Below are positions 1 through 7,825 of a stretch of 64,000 bases of DNA, piece after piece; positions within the stretch are counted from its first letter, which is position 1; each line of letters starts with the position of its first letter. Where the stretch lies: assembly GCA_964396655.1 (NCBI GenBank), contig CAYNFP010000005.1:62001-126000 (forward strand). Reading direction: 5' to 3'. This stretch comes from CAYNFP01 sp964396655. Lineage in GTDB: Bacteria; Bacillota_I; Bacilli_A; RF39; UBA660. Position numbers and translations under genes: made by a program. Below the pieces are notes generated by a model. The model made no database searches and was not told where the DNA came from. It saw nothing but the letters and a program-made list of their open reading frames with translations.

Positions 1-557
1 CCATCTTTTACTATATCTGCAAGAACTTCCATAGGTTGTCCAGCATCAATTGCTTTTTCTCCCTCAACTCTTGGTTGAGAAGAATAACCATATATTATTG
101 TAGAAACAGCTAAACCAGGACTTAATTCTAAATCAAAACCTTGTAAATTATATAATACTTCGTGTTTTCTTATACTGTCTTTTACTAAAGCAACTACTTC
201 ACATTGATGATTGATTCCGGGAGCTAAATTAGAAACTATAGAATCCCAAACTCCACCAATCCAAGTATCAGAGCTGTTAATGTAACAATTTCCAAAATCA
301 AAATCCGGATCTTGCATTTCTTCAAGTGTTAAATCTTTATATTCGCCACTTGTAAACATTTTTTCAAATACTCCAGATAATGTAGAAAATGCAGTAAAAA
401 TTAATTGCATTAAAACAACAATAACTACAATAAAACCTATTACTAATATTGCATATAAAGAAACGGTAGCTAATGTACCGCTCATAGCTGGATTTTTTTT
501 AATAAAATTTAATATTTTCTTAAAAAATGAAGTTTTATCACCATTGCCGTTTTCCAT
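1..557 (-). CDS. Membrane-anchored protein of the T4SS-like locus, 3' end outside window
   Basis: An open frame runs from an ATG at 557 off the left edge (185 codons visible, no stop). The start is MENGNGDK, then a basic stretch and one strong transmembrane segment (about residues 30-55), followed by a polar, presumably extracytoplasmic region with two Cys. It lies 19 bases downstream of the VirB4-like ATPase. In Gram-positive conjugation loci the gene after VirB4 is often a membrane-bound peptidoglycan hydrolase (NlpC/P60 or VirB1-like), and this could be its N-terminal part. No catalytic motif is visible in the part present, so the function is inferred from position only. Confidence 0.6.
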   Translation of the reverse strand, partial: MENGNGDKTSFFKKILNFIKKNPAMSGTLATVSLYAILVIGFIVVIVVLMQLIFTAFSTLSGVFEKMFTSGEYKDLTLEEMQDPDFDFGNCYINSSDTWIGGVWDSIVSNLAPGINHQCEVVALVKDSIRKHEVLYNLQGFDLELSPGLAVSTIIYGYSSQPRVEGEKAIDAGQPMEVLADIVKD

Positions 558-576
558 AAGTTACTCCTAAAATAAA

Positions 577-2367
577 TTATAATCCTCCACCACTACCAAA
601 TGACTCCAATTCTTGAGGTGTAGCAATTACACTCATTTTCATTCTTCTTGAACCACATACAAATAGTGCTTCTCCTTGATTAAATCTTTTGATTGAATCT
701 ATTTCTTGATCATTTAAATCTATTAATTTTGCTAAATCTTCAGTGGCTTGTTTTTTAAGGCCCATAACTACATAATAAGAGGCATTATCAAATATTGCTT
801 TACCATGAACTAAAACTTCTGGAGAAGCAAAATCTGTAGGTTGTTGGGTAATTATAATTGTTCCAGTATTATATTTTCTGCTTCTTCTTTGAACTTGAGC
901 TAAGAATTCAGCTCCTAAAGTATTTCTATCTGCAAGTAAAACGTGAGCCTCATCTACCATAAGAATCGTATTTGTATCTTTATCTAATGTTAATCCCCAC
1001 GCATATTTTAATATATTAAAGAATAATGCATTTCTAATATTTGCATCTGAATTCATTACTTCTCTTATATTGAATACTATAAAATCACTACTTGCTTCAA
1101 TTGTTGTATGACCAGTAAAATAATATCTTAATTCTTTTGTTAATGGTCTTACCTTTAATTCAAGTCTTTCCATTATATCTCTTTCATGAGTTTTTTCAGT
1201 CATTGAAAGAAGTCTACCTTTCACTGTTGCATAAACATCATCAAATGTTGGGAAGTTATTAGAAGTAAATTTACTAAAATCTGTATTTTCATCTATTTTA
1301 TATCTTTTATATGTATCTTGAACAACTTCACTAAATAATGTTAAAACATCTTCTTCTATATCAGGAGAATAATATTTCATAAATGCTTTTAAATTTTGTA
1401 ATGATCTAGTTAAAATGGTATAACTCATACCTGCTTGAATTTCTTCTTCATCAGCATCAGGTATAACTTCTAATGGATTTATCATACCATAAGCTCCACC
1501 CTTACCCAAACTTATAAAGTCTCCTCCATAAAGTCTAGCCATATCTTCAAGTTCACCTTCTGGATCTATAGCAACTATTTTATGACCATTTCTTATATTA
1601 CTTCTAAGTAATAACTTAGCAGTAACAGATTTACCACTACCAGAAGTACCAAGAATAATCATATTAGCATTATTTCTATTAAATTCTTTTTTAATTTGAT
1701 ATAAGAATTGATTAAATAATATTATACCTCCAGAAAAGTCTGCTCCAAGTAAGCAAGATAATCCCGGATCTTTAATACTATTAAATATAAACGGATACAT
1801 ACCAGCCATTGTAACTGAAGGTATTGGAGTACCAATTCTATCTTCAATATCATTTTTAGGGAAAATTGCAAGAGCACTTTTTAATATCTTTTCTTGTTCA
1901 AATCTTAGTACTGTAGCTCTCATACCCATAGCATCCATATAATTTCTAACTTGTATTTTCTTTTTCTCTAATTCATCTTGACTATCAGCCATAAGCATTA
2001 TGTGCATTTGAAAATCAAATATTCTTGCTTGTGTTGCTGCTAACATTGATATAAATTGTTCTAACGATTCATAATCTTGACGAATTTTTTCACGCATTGT
2101 ATTATCTTTTTCGTTACCATATCTAACCTTTAAATCAGCAATTTCTTTATTAAGCATTTTACTTAAGGTAGAGAAAAGAATCGGAATATGTTTAATCAAT
2201 ATTTTTACTCCACCCATTTGTGTTAAGTTAGACAAATATCCATTATAAATGCTTTTAGGGTAGCTTATTACAGTCATTAAGCAACAATGTTTGTCACTAA
2301 TAACCATATCTCCACTTCTAAATTCTATTCCTTTAGGTGCTATTTCACTTTTAAAACTCTTACTCAC
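577..2367 (-). CDS. VirB4-type T4SS ATPase (ATPase portion)
   Basis: This 596-residue protein is the energising ATPase of a type IV secretion or conjugation apparatus, acting at the inner face of the membrane. Walker A GTSGSGKS is at about 240-247. The Walker B segment ILMVDEAHVLL lies about 120 residues from the C-terminus and is followed by the RRSRKYNTG/TQQP region typical of VirB4/TraC/ConE. The start is GTG at 2367, overlapping the end of the upstream gene by 8 bases. Two stops (TGA, TAA) lie just upstream in this frame, so it cannot be extended. The N-terminal domain normally found in VirB4 appears to be supplied by the separate upstream gene. The protein ends in a Gly-rich tail. Confidence 0.9.
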   Translation of the reverse strand: MSKSFKSEIAPKGIEFRSGDMVISDKHCCLMTVISYPKSIYNGYLSNLTQMGGVKILIKHIPILFSTLSKMLNKEIADLKVRYGNEKDNTMREKIRQDYESLEQFISMLAATQARIFDFQMHIMLMADSQDELEKKKIQVRNYMDAMGMRATVLRFEQEKILKSALAIFPKNDIEDRIGTPIPSVTMAGMYPFIFNSIKDPGLSCLLGADFSGGIILFNQFLYQIKKEFNRNNANMIILGTSGSGKSVTAKLLLRSNIRNGHKIVAIDPEGELEDMARLYGGDFISLGKGGAYGMINPLEVIPDADEEEIQAGMSYTILTRSLQNLKAFMKYYSPDIEEDVLTLFSEVVQDTYKRYKIDENTDFSKFTSNNFPTFDDVYATVKGRLLSMTEKTHERDIMERLELKVRPLTKELRYYFTGHTTIEASSDFIVFNIREVMNSDANIRNALFFNILKYAWGLTLDKDTNTILMVDEAHVLLADRNTLGAEFLAQVQRRSRKYNTGTIIITQQPTDFASPEVLVHGKAIFDNASYYVVMGLKKQATEDLAKLIDLNDQEIDSIKRFNQGEALFVCGSRRMKMSVIATPQELESFGSGGGL

Positions 2368-2929
2368 CAGTTATCACCGTCCCAAATTCAGTTTTTATTC
2401 CAGCATTAAAGAACCCATCAAGCAAAACTCTCAAATCATCGTTAGTGGTTTGCCTTGCAGTTAATCCACAAGAAGCTAATCCACTAATTAAATTTTGAAT
2501 TCTTTTTGCCATTACATCAGGTCTTTTATCTTTAAATAATATAAAATATTCTGTATCAGCAACATTTACTTCCTTACTCATAAATAACTCTGCTTTTCTT
2601 AAATCTTCACTTATTAATTTTCTGATTCCCATATTTTGTATTGAATTTAATTGCAATTGTAATTGGCTTATGTATAAATTAATATCAACAGGTCTGTCTG
2701 ATACAAGTAGCCAAAATTCATAATCAATGGTGTTATAAAAATTTCTTAAATTAAATATTACATTGTTTTGACTATCATAATCTAATATGAAAATATCTCT
2801 GGGATTAATTTTTACCCCAGTTACACTAAGGCCATTTTCTAACTGAATAGCCCCGTTCATAATAGATCTTATTGGTATCCAATCTTCTGCAAATTTTTTC
2901 ATTGCAGATTCATTATTTTTCTGCGCCAT
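2360..2929 (-). CDS. VirB4 N-terminal-domain-like protein
   Basis: This 189-residue protein carries what looks like the N-terminal (CagE/TrbE/VirB-N-like) part of VirB4: a short basic lead, then segments resembling 'gaIqLenG...GVkInPrDIFiLdYDSQ' and a helical region. Its stop (TAA 2360-2362) overlaps the GTG start of the ATPase gene by 8 bases, and its own ATG at 2929 overlaps the upstream PrgI gene by 17 bases. The overlaps suggest translational coupling. Either VirB4 is naturally split into two polypeptides, or an old +1 frame change separated them. No known motif gives an independent function. Confidence 0.6.
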   Translation of the reverse strand: MAQKNNESAMKKFAEDWIPIRSIMNGAIQLENGLSVTGVKINPRDIFILDYDSQNNVIFNLRNFYNTIDYEFWLLVSDRPVDINLYISQLQLQLNSIQNMGIRKLISEDLRKAELFMSKEVNVADTEYFILFKDKRPDVMAKRIQNLISGLASCGLTARQTTNDDLRVLLDGFFNAGIKTEFGTVITGE

Positions 2930-3227
2930 CTAATACACACCATCCCTTCCATAAATATATCCTTCTATTTGCATAGAATGTAAATACCTCTCTTATTAAT
3001 ACCAATGTGTTGTGATAATTTGGTATTGGCATAACCAGAAACAAACTAATTAACACAGGGGCCAATTTTATAAGTAACATACTTAAAGTTTGACCAGGTA
3101 TTATAAATAGGAAAAACAGAGAAAATGCTGCCCCAATAGAGAACAATATTAAATCTGTCATCCTAAATACGCCAAATATTAATGCACTCTTTTTACTATT
3201 AGCAGGTATTATATATTGATTATCCAT
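2913..3227 (-). CDS. prgI: PrgI family conjugation protein
   Basis: This 104-residue membrane protein starts with a short polar segment (IIPANSKKSALIFG), then has two close transmembrane segments (about 23-45 and 50-68) and a C-terminal region with the YANRRIYLWKG signature. Size, topology and position directly before VirB4 match the PrgI family (PF12666) of Gram-positive T4SS, thought to be VirB3-like. It overlaps the next gene by 17 bases. Confidence 0.8.
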   Translation of the reverse strand: MDNQYIIPANSKKSALIFGVFRMTDLILFSIGAAFSLFFLFIIPGQTLSMLLIKLAPVLISLFLVMPIPNYHNTLVLIREVFTFYANRRIYLWKGWCVLDGAEK

Positions 3228-3255
3228 ATTCTTTTTCCCTTTCTATAAAACAAAT

Positions 3256-5256
3256 CTATTTTTTATCTCCACTATTATTTCTTCTAGCATTTTCAGCTCC
3301 CCTAGCTTGAGCTTGAGCTGCTTTAACAGCTGTTGGATTAGTTATTGCATCATTGATTACAATTTGTTCTGAACTTCTAATTCCAGCACCACTATCTAAA
3401 TTATCATGTAAATCATCAACATAAACTCCACCACTAACTTTTGGTTCGTGTCCCTCATATAAATCTGAGTTACTCTTTGCATGAGCTTGATATTCAACAT
3501 ACTTATCATATGCTTCTCCAGAACCAGATGAAATTTCGGCATTAAGTTGTTCTCCTCTTGCAAAATCAACATCTGCATTTGCTGCTTTTCTTTCTGCTTC
3601 TAAAGCAGCAGCAGCTGCTTGAATATCTGCAGTTGATCCTCCAGCTTCTTGAAGATCTTCCAAATGCTTTCTTGCAGAAGCGGTTCTACTTGAAACGTAA
3701 GATTCTCGTGTATCGAAGCCAGTTAAATTAAAGTCTCTAGACCCTCCTCCTGCAAGTGTACGAGTTCCATGAGAATTTTTATCAAATGCAGATTTTTCAG
3801 CTGCAGCTCTCATTGATTTTCTTAATTCTTCACCTTTACTAATTGTTTCTAGATTTGCTCTAGCTCCAGCTATAGCTCTTTCATTTCTCTTGTTAGCTCT
3901 TTGAGCTATAACGCCAGACAATCCGCCTTTGTTGCCAATTTCTTTTGCATATTGTCTTTGGGATTTGAAGTTTTGCCCAACAGAACCAGAAACAAAATCT
4001 TTTATATTTTTTGACTTATAACCAGATTGTGCACCCGCTCCAATTCCTTTTAATCCAGCAGTAACCGCTCCGAGTCCAGCACCAGTTCCTATTGCGGCAG
4101 AAGCTCCAACAACTCCTCCAACAGCTCCCCCTACGGCTCCAACTCCTAAGTGTGTTCCTGTAGTTAATATTTCTTTTGTGGTTTTAAAAGGATCTATATT
4201 AGAATCAAAACTTACACCAAACAAACTTCCTATTAATTTTGGAAATTTTCTGGCAAAATAGAATAATGAAACTATTACTACTATTAATAATAATGCTTTA
4301 AAGAATGTTCCTGCATCTGCCATACTAGGGAACATTGCAGCTGACCCTTCTTCACTAACATTTAATAAAATTGCATTCATACAAACTTTCATCAAATATA
4401 GCGTTATATATACAATTGCTATTTTCAAAAACAATTCAACAAATGCTTTAATATATTCTTGAAAATATTTACTTAACATACTATCTTTACCAGGAATTAT
4501 ATAAGCTATAATTGGAATAGGCGCTATAACTTGTAATATTATTAAAGTAAATGCCCTTACTCCAATATCAATTGCAAAAGTAACAAATATTACTCCTAAT
4601 AAAATTCCACAAGCTCCCGATATTACAGGATATCTATAATATACCCCTTCTTCATTTATTTCTCCAACAAGATCATATAATGTTTTAGTTGGGGTCGTAA
4701 CATTTCCGCTAGAATCAACACCTGTAATTTCCGTTTTCAAGGTATCATCAACCGTTACAAAAGCAAACAATAAATTATATGAGAAAAATTTACCGGCTGC
4801 GACATACTCATCATAATTTCCAGTACTTCCTGTAGTGGTATTTCCATCTTCATCTGTAGTATTATTAGTTTTACTATTTGAAGGACCCAAGATAATTGTT
4901 TGAACAACATTATTACTTATTATAATGTTTTGTAAATCATTGAATAATGTAAAAACATAATTCATAGCAACCAATAAAACCACTGAAATAGCTACTTTTT
5001 GAACTAGTTTTGATGTCATTTGCTCAGCTTTATCTGGATCAACTAACATTTGTAATAAATTAAAGACTACAACAAAAAGCATTATTATACCAATAAAGAC
5101 TTTTATTCTATCTGTTAAATATACAAAAGATTTTCCAATTGAATCTATATTCATTTCGCACATTGCTGCAAACAAAACGTAACAGTTAACAACAAGACTA
5201 TATATTAACCAGTCGAAGAATATGCATATTGTTTTTAAAATTTCTACGAATACCAT
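3256..5256 (-). CDS. VirB6-like polytopic T4SS channel protein
   Basis: The 666-residue protein has about six or seven transmembrane segments in its first ~360 residues. One extracellular loop (about 120-215) is rich in Asn, Thr and Gly. The long cytoplasmic tail begins with a Gly/Ala/Val-rich stretch (about 370-420) and continues as a charged, Ala-rich, probably helical region to the end (GDKK). The topology fits the VirB6/TrbL-like inner-membrane channel component, with the tail extension common in Gram-positive versions. It sits 28 bases upstream of prgI and 11 bases downstream of the Cys-rich pilin-like gene. Assignment is from topology and context, as primary sequence in this family is weakly conserved. 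Confidence 0.75.
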   Translation of the reverse strand: MVFVEILKTICIFFDWLIYSLVVNCYVLFAAMCEMNIDSIGKSFVYLTDRIKVFIGIIMLFVVVFNLLQMLVDPDKAEQMTSKLVQKVAISVVLLVAMNYVFTLFNDLQNIIISNNVVQTIILGPSNSKTNNTTDEDGNTTTGSTGNYDEYVAAGKFFSYNLLFAFVTVDDTLKTEITGVDSSGNVTTPTKTLYDLVGEINEEGVYYRYPVISGACGILLGVIFVTFAIDIGVRAFTLIILQVIAPIPIIAYIIPGKDSMLSKYFQEYIKAFVELFLKIAIVYITLYLMKVCMNAILLNVSEEGSAAMFPSMADAGTFFKALLLIVVIVSLFYFARKFPKLIGSLFGVSFDSNIDPFKTTKEILTTGTHLGVGAVGGAVGGVVGASAAIGTGAGLGAVTAGLKGIGAGAQSGYKSKNIKDFVSGSVGQNFKSQRQYAKEIGNKGGLSGVIAQRANKRNERAIAGARANLETISKGEELRKSMRAAAEKSAFDKNSHGTRTLAGGGSRDFNLTGFDTRESYVSSRTASARKHLEDLQEAGGSTADIQAAAAALEAERKAANADVDFARGEQLNAEISSGSGEAYDKYVEYQAHAKSNSDLYEGHEPKVSGGVYVDDLHDNLDSGAGIRSSEQIVINDAITNPTAVKAAQAQARGAENARRNNSGDKK

Positions 5257-5267
5257 AAAATCCCTTT

Positions 5268-6269
5268 CTAACTAATTCCGCAAGTTCCCCCGCCAATAGT
5301 AATTATACCTATTACTAAATTTATTACACTTGGAAGTATAATTATAGCAACAGTAACTACAGCTCTTGTTATAAATTTCTTACTTGCTTTCTTTAATTCT
5401 CCTTCATCAGAAGAAGCAACAGCTTTCATAAAATCAAGAGCAGTAAATACTATTAACAATATAGGGGCTCCAATTTTAATGAAAGTAAAAATCTTTTGCA
5501 TAAAAGCTATGAGTTCTTGTAAACCTTCATCATCACAATTTAATTTTCCTTCACCTATACTTGATACATTGCTTATCCAAGCAGGAATATCAGACCATTC
5601 ATCAAAAAATGATGAAGCTTCTCCGACAGTAGAAATTGCTTCGGCTTCTGTTTTATGAACAGCATCCCAAGCCATTAATTGTCCATTAACATCTACAAAT
5701 AAATTACTTTTAACATCGTTATTACGACAGAAAAATGCAGATCCTTTTGTAACTTTACCCTCAGCATCCGTCGCTTTAATTGTTCTTTGAATACATGCTC
5801 CGGCACATCCATTTATACATTCTTCTTTTGTTTTACAACCCCAAATCTCTTTTTTTGAACTTCCTATATAGGTTGTCATAAAACAATCTTTTGTCACAAT
5901 TTTTGTGTCAGAATTAAGAGTAGTATCATCATAAGTTAATTTTATAGGGTAATTATCTCCAATTTCAACTTTTACAGACGGCTTCAAAGATGTTGTTTTA
6001 CAACCATAGGCTCCTCCGCCCATAGTTGAACAAGACAGTGCGCATACATTATCACAGGCTATTTTAGCTTCGGTTTTCCCGCCATATTTTTCTGCCGAAT
6101 TAAAATTTATTGTATAGACTCCTGAAAGACGAGTCCAATATACTTCATCATTAGAATCTCTGGTTATATTAATTTCAACAGTTTTTGCATTAACTGATAA
6201 AGTAAATCCAAAAAGAATGCAAATTGCAAAAATCGTCATAAATATATATCTAAAATATTTTTTGTTCAT
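5268..6269 (-). CDS. Secreted Cys-rich protein with C-terminal VirB2-like pilin domain
   Basis: The 333-residue protein starts with an N-terminal signal or anchor (basic MNKKYFRYIF, hydrophobic to about 27, then NAKT). The ectodomain of about 220 residues has around 11 Cys, in clusters such as CDNVCALSC and CINGCAGAC, so disulfides are likely. The last ~80 residues form two hydrophobic helices separated by a charged loop (ASSDEGELKKASKKF). That is the same layout as the pilin gene just upstream and as VirB2/TrbC-type pilins. It may be a tip or adhesin subunit of the T4SS surface structure; this is inference. The ectodomain matches no family I recognise. Confidence 0.65.
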   Translation of the reverse strand: MNKKYFRYIFMTIFAICILFGFTLSVNAKTVEINITRDSNDEVYWTRLSGVYTINFNSAEKYGGKTEAKIACDNVCALSCSTMGGGAYGCKTTSLKPSVKVEIGDNYPIKLTYDDTTLNSDTKIVTKDCFMTTYIGSSKKEIWGCKTKEECINGCAGACIQRTIKATDAEGKVTKGSAFFCRNNDVKSNLFVDVNGQLMAWDAVHKTEAEAISTVGEASSFFDEWSDIPAWISNVSSIGEGKLNCDDEGLQELIAFMQKIFTFIKIGAPILLIVFTALDFMKAVASSDEGELKKASKKFITRAVVTVAIIILPSVINLVIGIITIGGGTCGIS

Positions 6270-6303
6270 ATTAAAACTCCTAATTATATAAAAATTATAT
6301 CAT

Positions 6304-6333
6304 AAAAAAAAAGTACTTTAAAGTGCTTTTTTA
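6304..6333 (-). terminator. Intrinsic terminator after the pilin gene
   Basis: On the minus strand an AAGCACTT/AAGTACTT hairpin (one G-U pair) is followed by nine T. It lies 10 bases after the pilin stop and 35 bases before the Cys-rich pilin-like gene. It could let the small pilin be made in excess over the rest of the machinery. Confidence 0.7.
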
Positions 6334-6342
6334 ATTATTTTG

Positions 6343-6693
6343 TTATTCTCCAAAATTTGGTGAACAGTTTCTAAATGGTGAATTTATACAATCCATACAA
6401 TCTTTATATTGATCTCCACCAATTAAACTCATTAATAATCCGACTATAGTAGCAATTAAGAATATAGCAACAGCTCCGATAGCTTTTTTAACTAAAGCAG
6501 ATTGAGCTTTTTTCAAAGCATCATCTCCACCTTCTTTACTAATAGCTTGAAGTAAATCTGTCATACCAACTATTATCAATATAATAGGTACTGCTATTTT
6601 TATTCCCAACATTACTATTCCAATTAAATAAGTAACATTAATTATAGCTTGTTCCTCACATAAATTTGTAACTAACGTATAAACTAAATTCAT
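6343..6693 (-). CDS. VirB2/TrbC-like pilin
   Basis: The 116-residue protein has two long hydrophobic helices (about 16-45 and 70-93) around a polar loop SKEGGDDALKKAQSALVKK. The short C-terminal tail has four Cys (CMDCINSPFRNC). This two-helix layout is that of VirB2/TrbC pilin-like proteins ('Mbov_0395-type' small pilins). It is the first gene of the core T4SS-like set, is followed by a strong terminator, and shares its two-helix domain with the C-terminus of the next gene. Confidence 0.7.
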   Translation of the reverse strand: MNLVYTLVTNLCEEQAIINVTYLIGIVMLGIKIAVPIILIIVGMTDLLQAISKEGGDDALKKAQSALVKKAIGAVAIFLIATIVGLLMSLIGGDQYKDCMDCINSPFRNCSPNFGE

Positions 6694-6762
6694 ATAATTT
6701 CTACCTCTTTCTTTGTTTATAATATAAGTTTATTAAAAATATTGTAATTTGTCAATAATTTA

Positions 6763-7758
6763 CTACTTAAAAACGTCAAGTAAATTTTTTTTCTTTTCTG
6801 TGTCATCTGCCGATACAACACCATTATTTGTTTTATTAAAACCCAATTTTAACAACAAGTTAATAATTTGAGGATTTATCTCATCTCTTTCATTTAAATT
6901 TCTAATAATATCGAATGCTTTTAATTTTGACTCATTTTCAAATTGTCTGACTGCATTTAATGATATATTGGTTCTATTTAAAACGATTTTTTTATCAATT
7001 AATTTTGTTAAAATTGTTTTATCTTTATCCATTAATTTATTTAGTTTTAATACACTTGGTTCAATTATATATATTTTTTCTTTTATGTATATATCATCAT
7101 CAAAATCATTCAAATCTATTAATATAATATCTAAATCTTGATCTATTAAAAATTGATCAACTAATTGTTCCTTGCCAATACTTTTAAAATCTTCGTTATA
7201 AAAATATTTAAAATCATTTTTATCTATTTCTATACATTTAACTTTATATCTTTTAATTAATTCCTGATACATCATATATATAAGAGTTGTTGCACCAGCA
7301 TGTTCAGTTACATTTTTAACTCCTATAACTCTTGTTTTAGATTCTTTAATAGCAGAAGGTGTATTTTCTATATTAGAATATTTTGATACTTCATTATAAT
7401 TTTTAGGATTTAATAATAAGTTTTTTATTTCATCGGGATTACAAGTGAAATTATAAATTTGAAGTTGAACTAATTTAGAAAAAAATATTGAATTATTTAA
7501 TTGTGGTATATTATCAATTAATAACACTGTTTTTGTGGCATCTAAAAATGTAAATATTTTTTTCAAACTAATGTATAAATTATCTACATTCAAATAATCT
7601 TTTATTGCTGTTACATCTAATATTAACTTATCATAATAGTAATTACTGTAGGTTTCTGTAATTGCTTCAGGCATAAATTCACCTTCAATAATTCCTGTTA
7701 TTTCAATACCCAAACTTTTAATGTATTCTTTATATTTATTAGCAACTACAACATTCAT
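6763..7758 (-). CDS. TadZ/MinD-like P-loop-fold protein, apparently without the P-loop lysine
   Basis: In this 331-residue protein the N-terminal ~125 residues look like a receiver-type alpha/beta domain (VVVANKY..., LILDVT, VLLIDN). The second half resembles a MinD/ParA-fold ATPase. The phosphate-loop position GVKNVTEHAGATTL (about 146-159) keeps the glycine/threonine pattern but has no Lys. A Walker B-like strand DIILIDLND follows, then IIEPS and KIVLNRT in the places where MinD-like proteins have their later strands. This two-domain design matches TadZ/CpaE-type localisation factors. The start ATG 7758 is preceded by AAAGGAGGA. It is the first gene before the pilin genes, so it may place the secretion apparatus in the cell (inference). 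Confidence 0.5.
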   Translation of the reverse strand: MNVVVANKYKEYIKSLGIEITGIIEGEFMPEAITETYSNYYYDKLILDVTAIKDYLNVDNLYISLKKIFTFLDATKTVLLIDNIPQLNNSIFFSKLVQLQIYNFTCNPDEIKNLLLNPKNYNEVSKYSNIENTPSAIKESKTRVIGVKNVTEHAGATTLIYMMYQELIKRYKVKCIEIDKNDFKYFYNEDFKSIGKEQLVDQFLIDQDLDIILIDLNDFDDDIYIKEKIYIIEPSVLKLNKLMDKDKTILTKLIDKKIVLNRTNISLNAVRQFENESKLKAFDIIRNLNERDEINPQIINLLLKLGFNKTNNGVVSADDTEKKKNLLDVFK

Positions 7759-7825
7759 AATATCCTCCTTTTATTATTATACACTTTTAATTTTAATTTT
7801 ATCTAAAATTAAGATTACTTAACAC

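Noticed and set aside
2360..2367. Sequencing frameshift splitting VirB4
   Set aside because: The ATPase frame has two stops directly upstream and both genes overlap in a way typical of coupling. A one-base error could only lie in a window of a few bases, so I treat it as a natural split until reads show otherwise.
3396..3578. Small open frames opposite or within large genes (for example 3396-3578, 14597-14887, 32048-32245)
   Set aside because: They overlap well-supported genes, have no ribosome binding site or recognisable domain, and arise from AT-rich sequence.
1..7758. Integrated conjugative element with att sites
   Set aside because: No integrase, relaxase, coupling protein or flanking direct repeat is visible in the window, so only a T4SS-like locus can be claimed.
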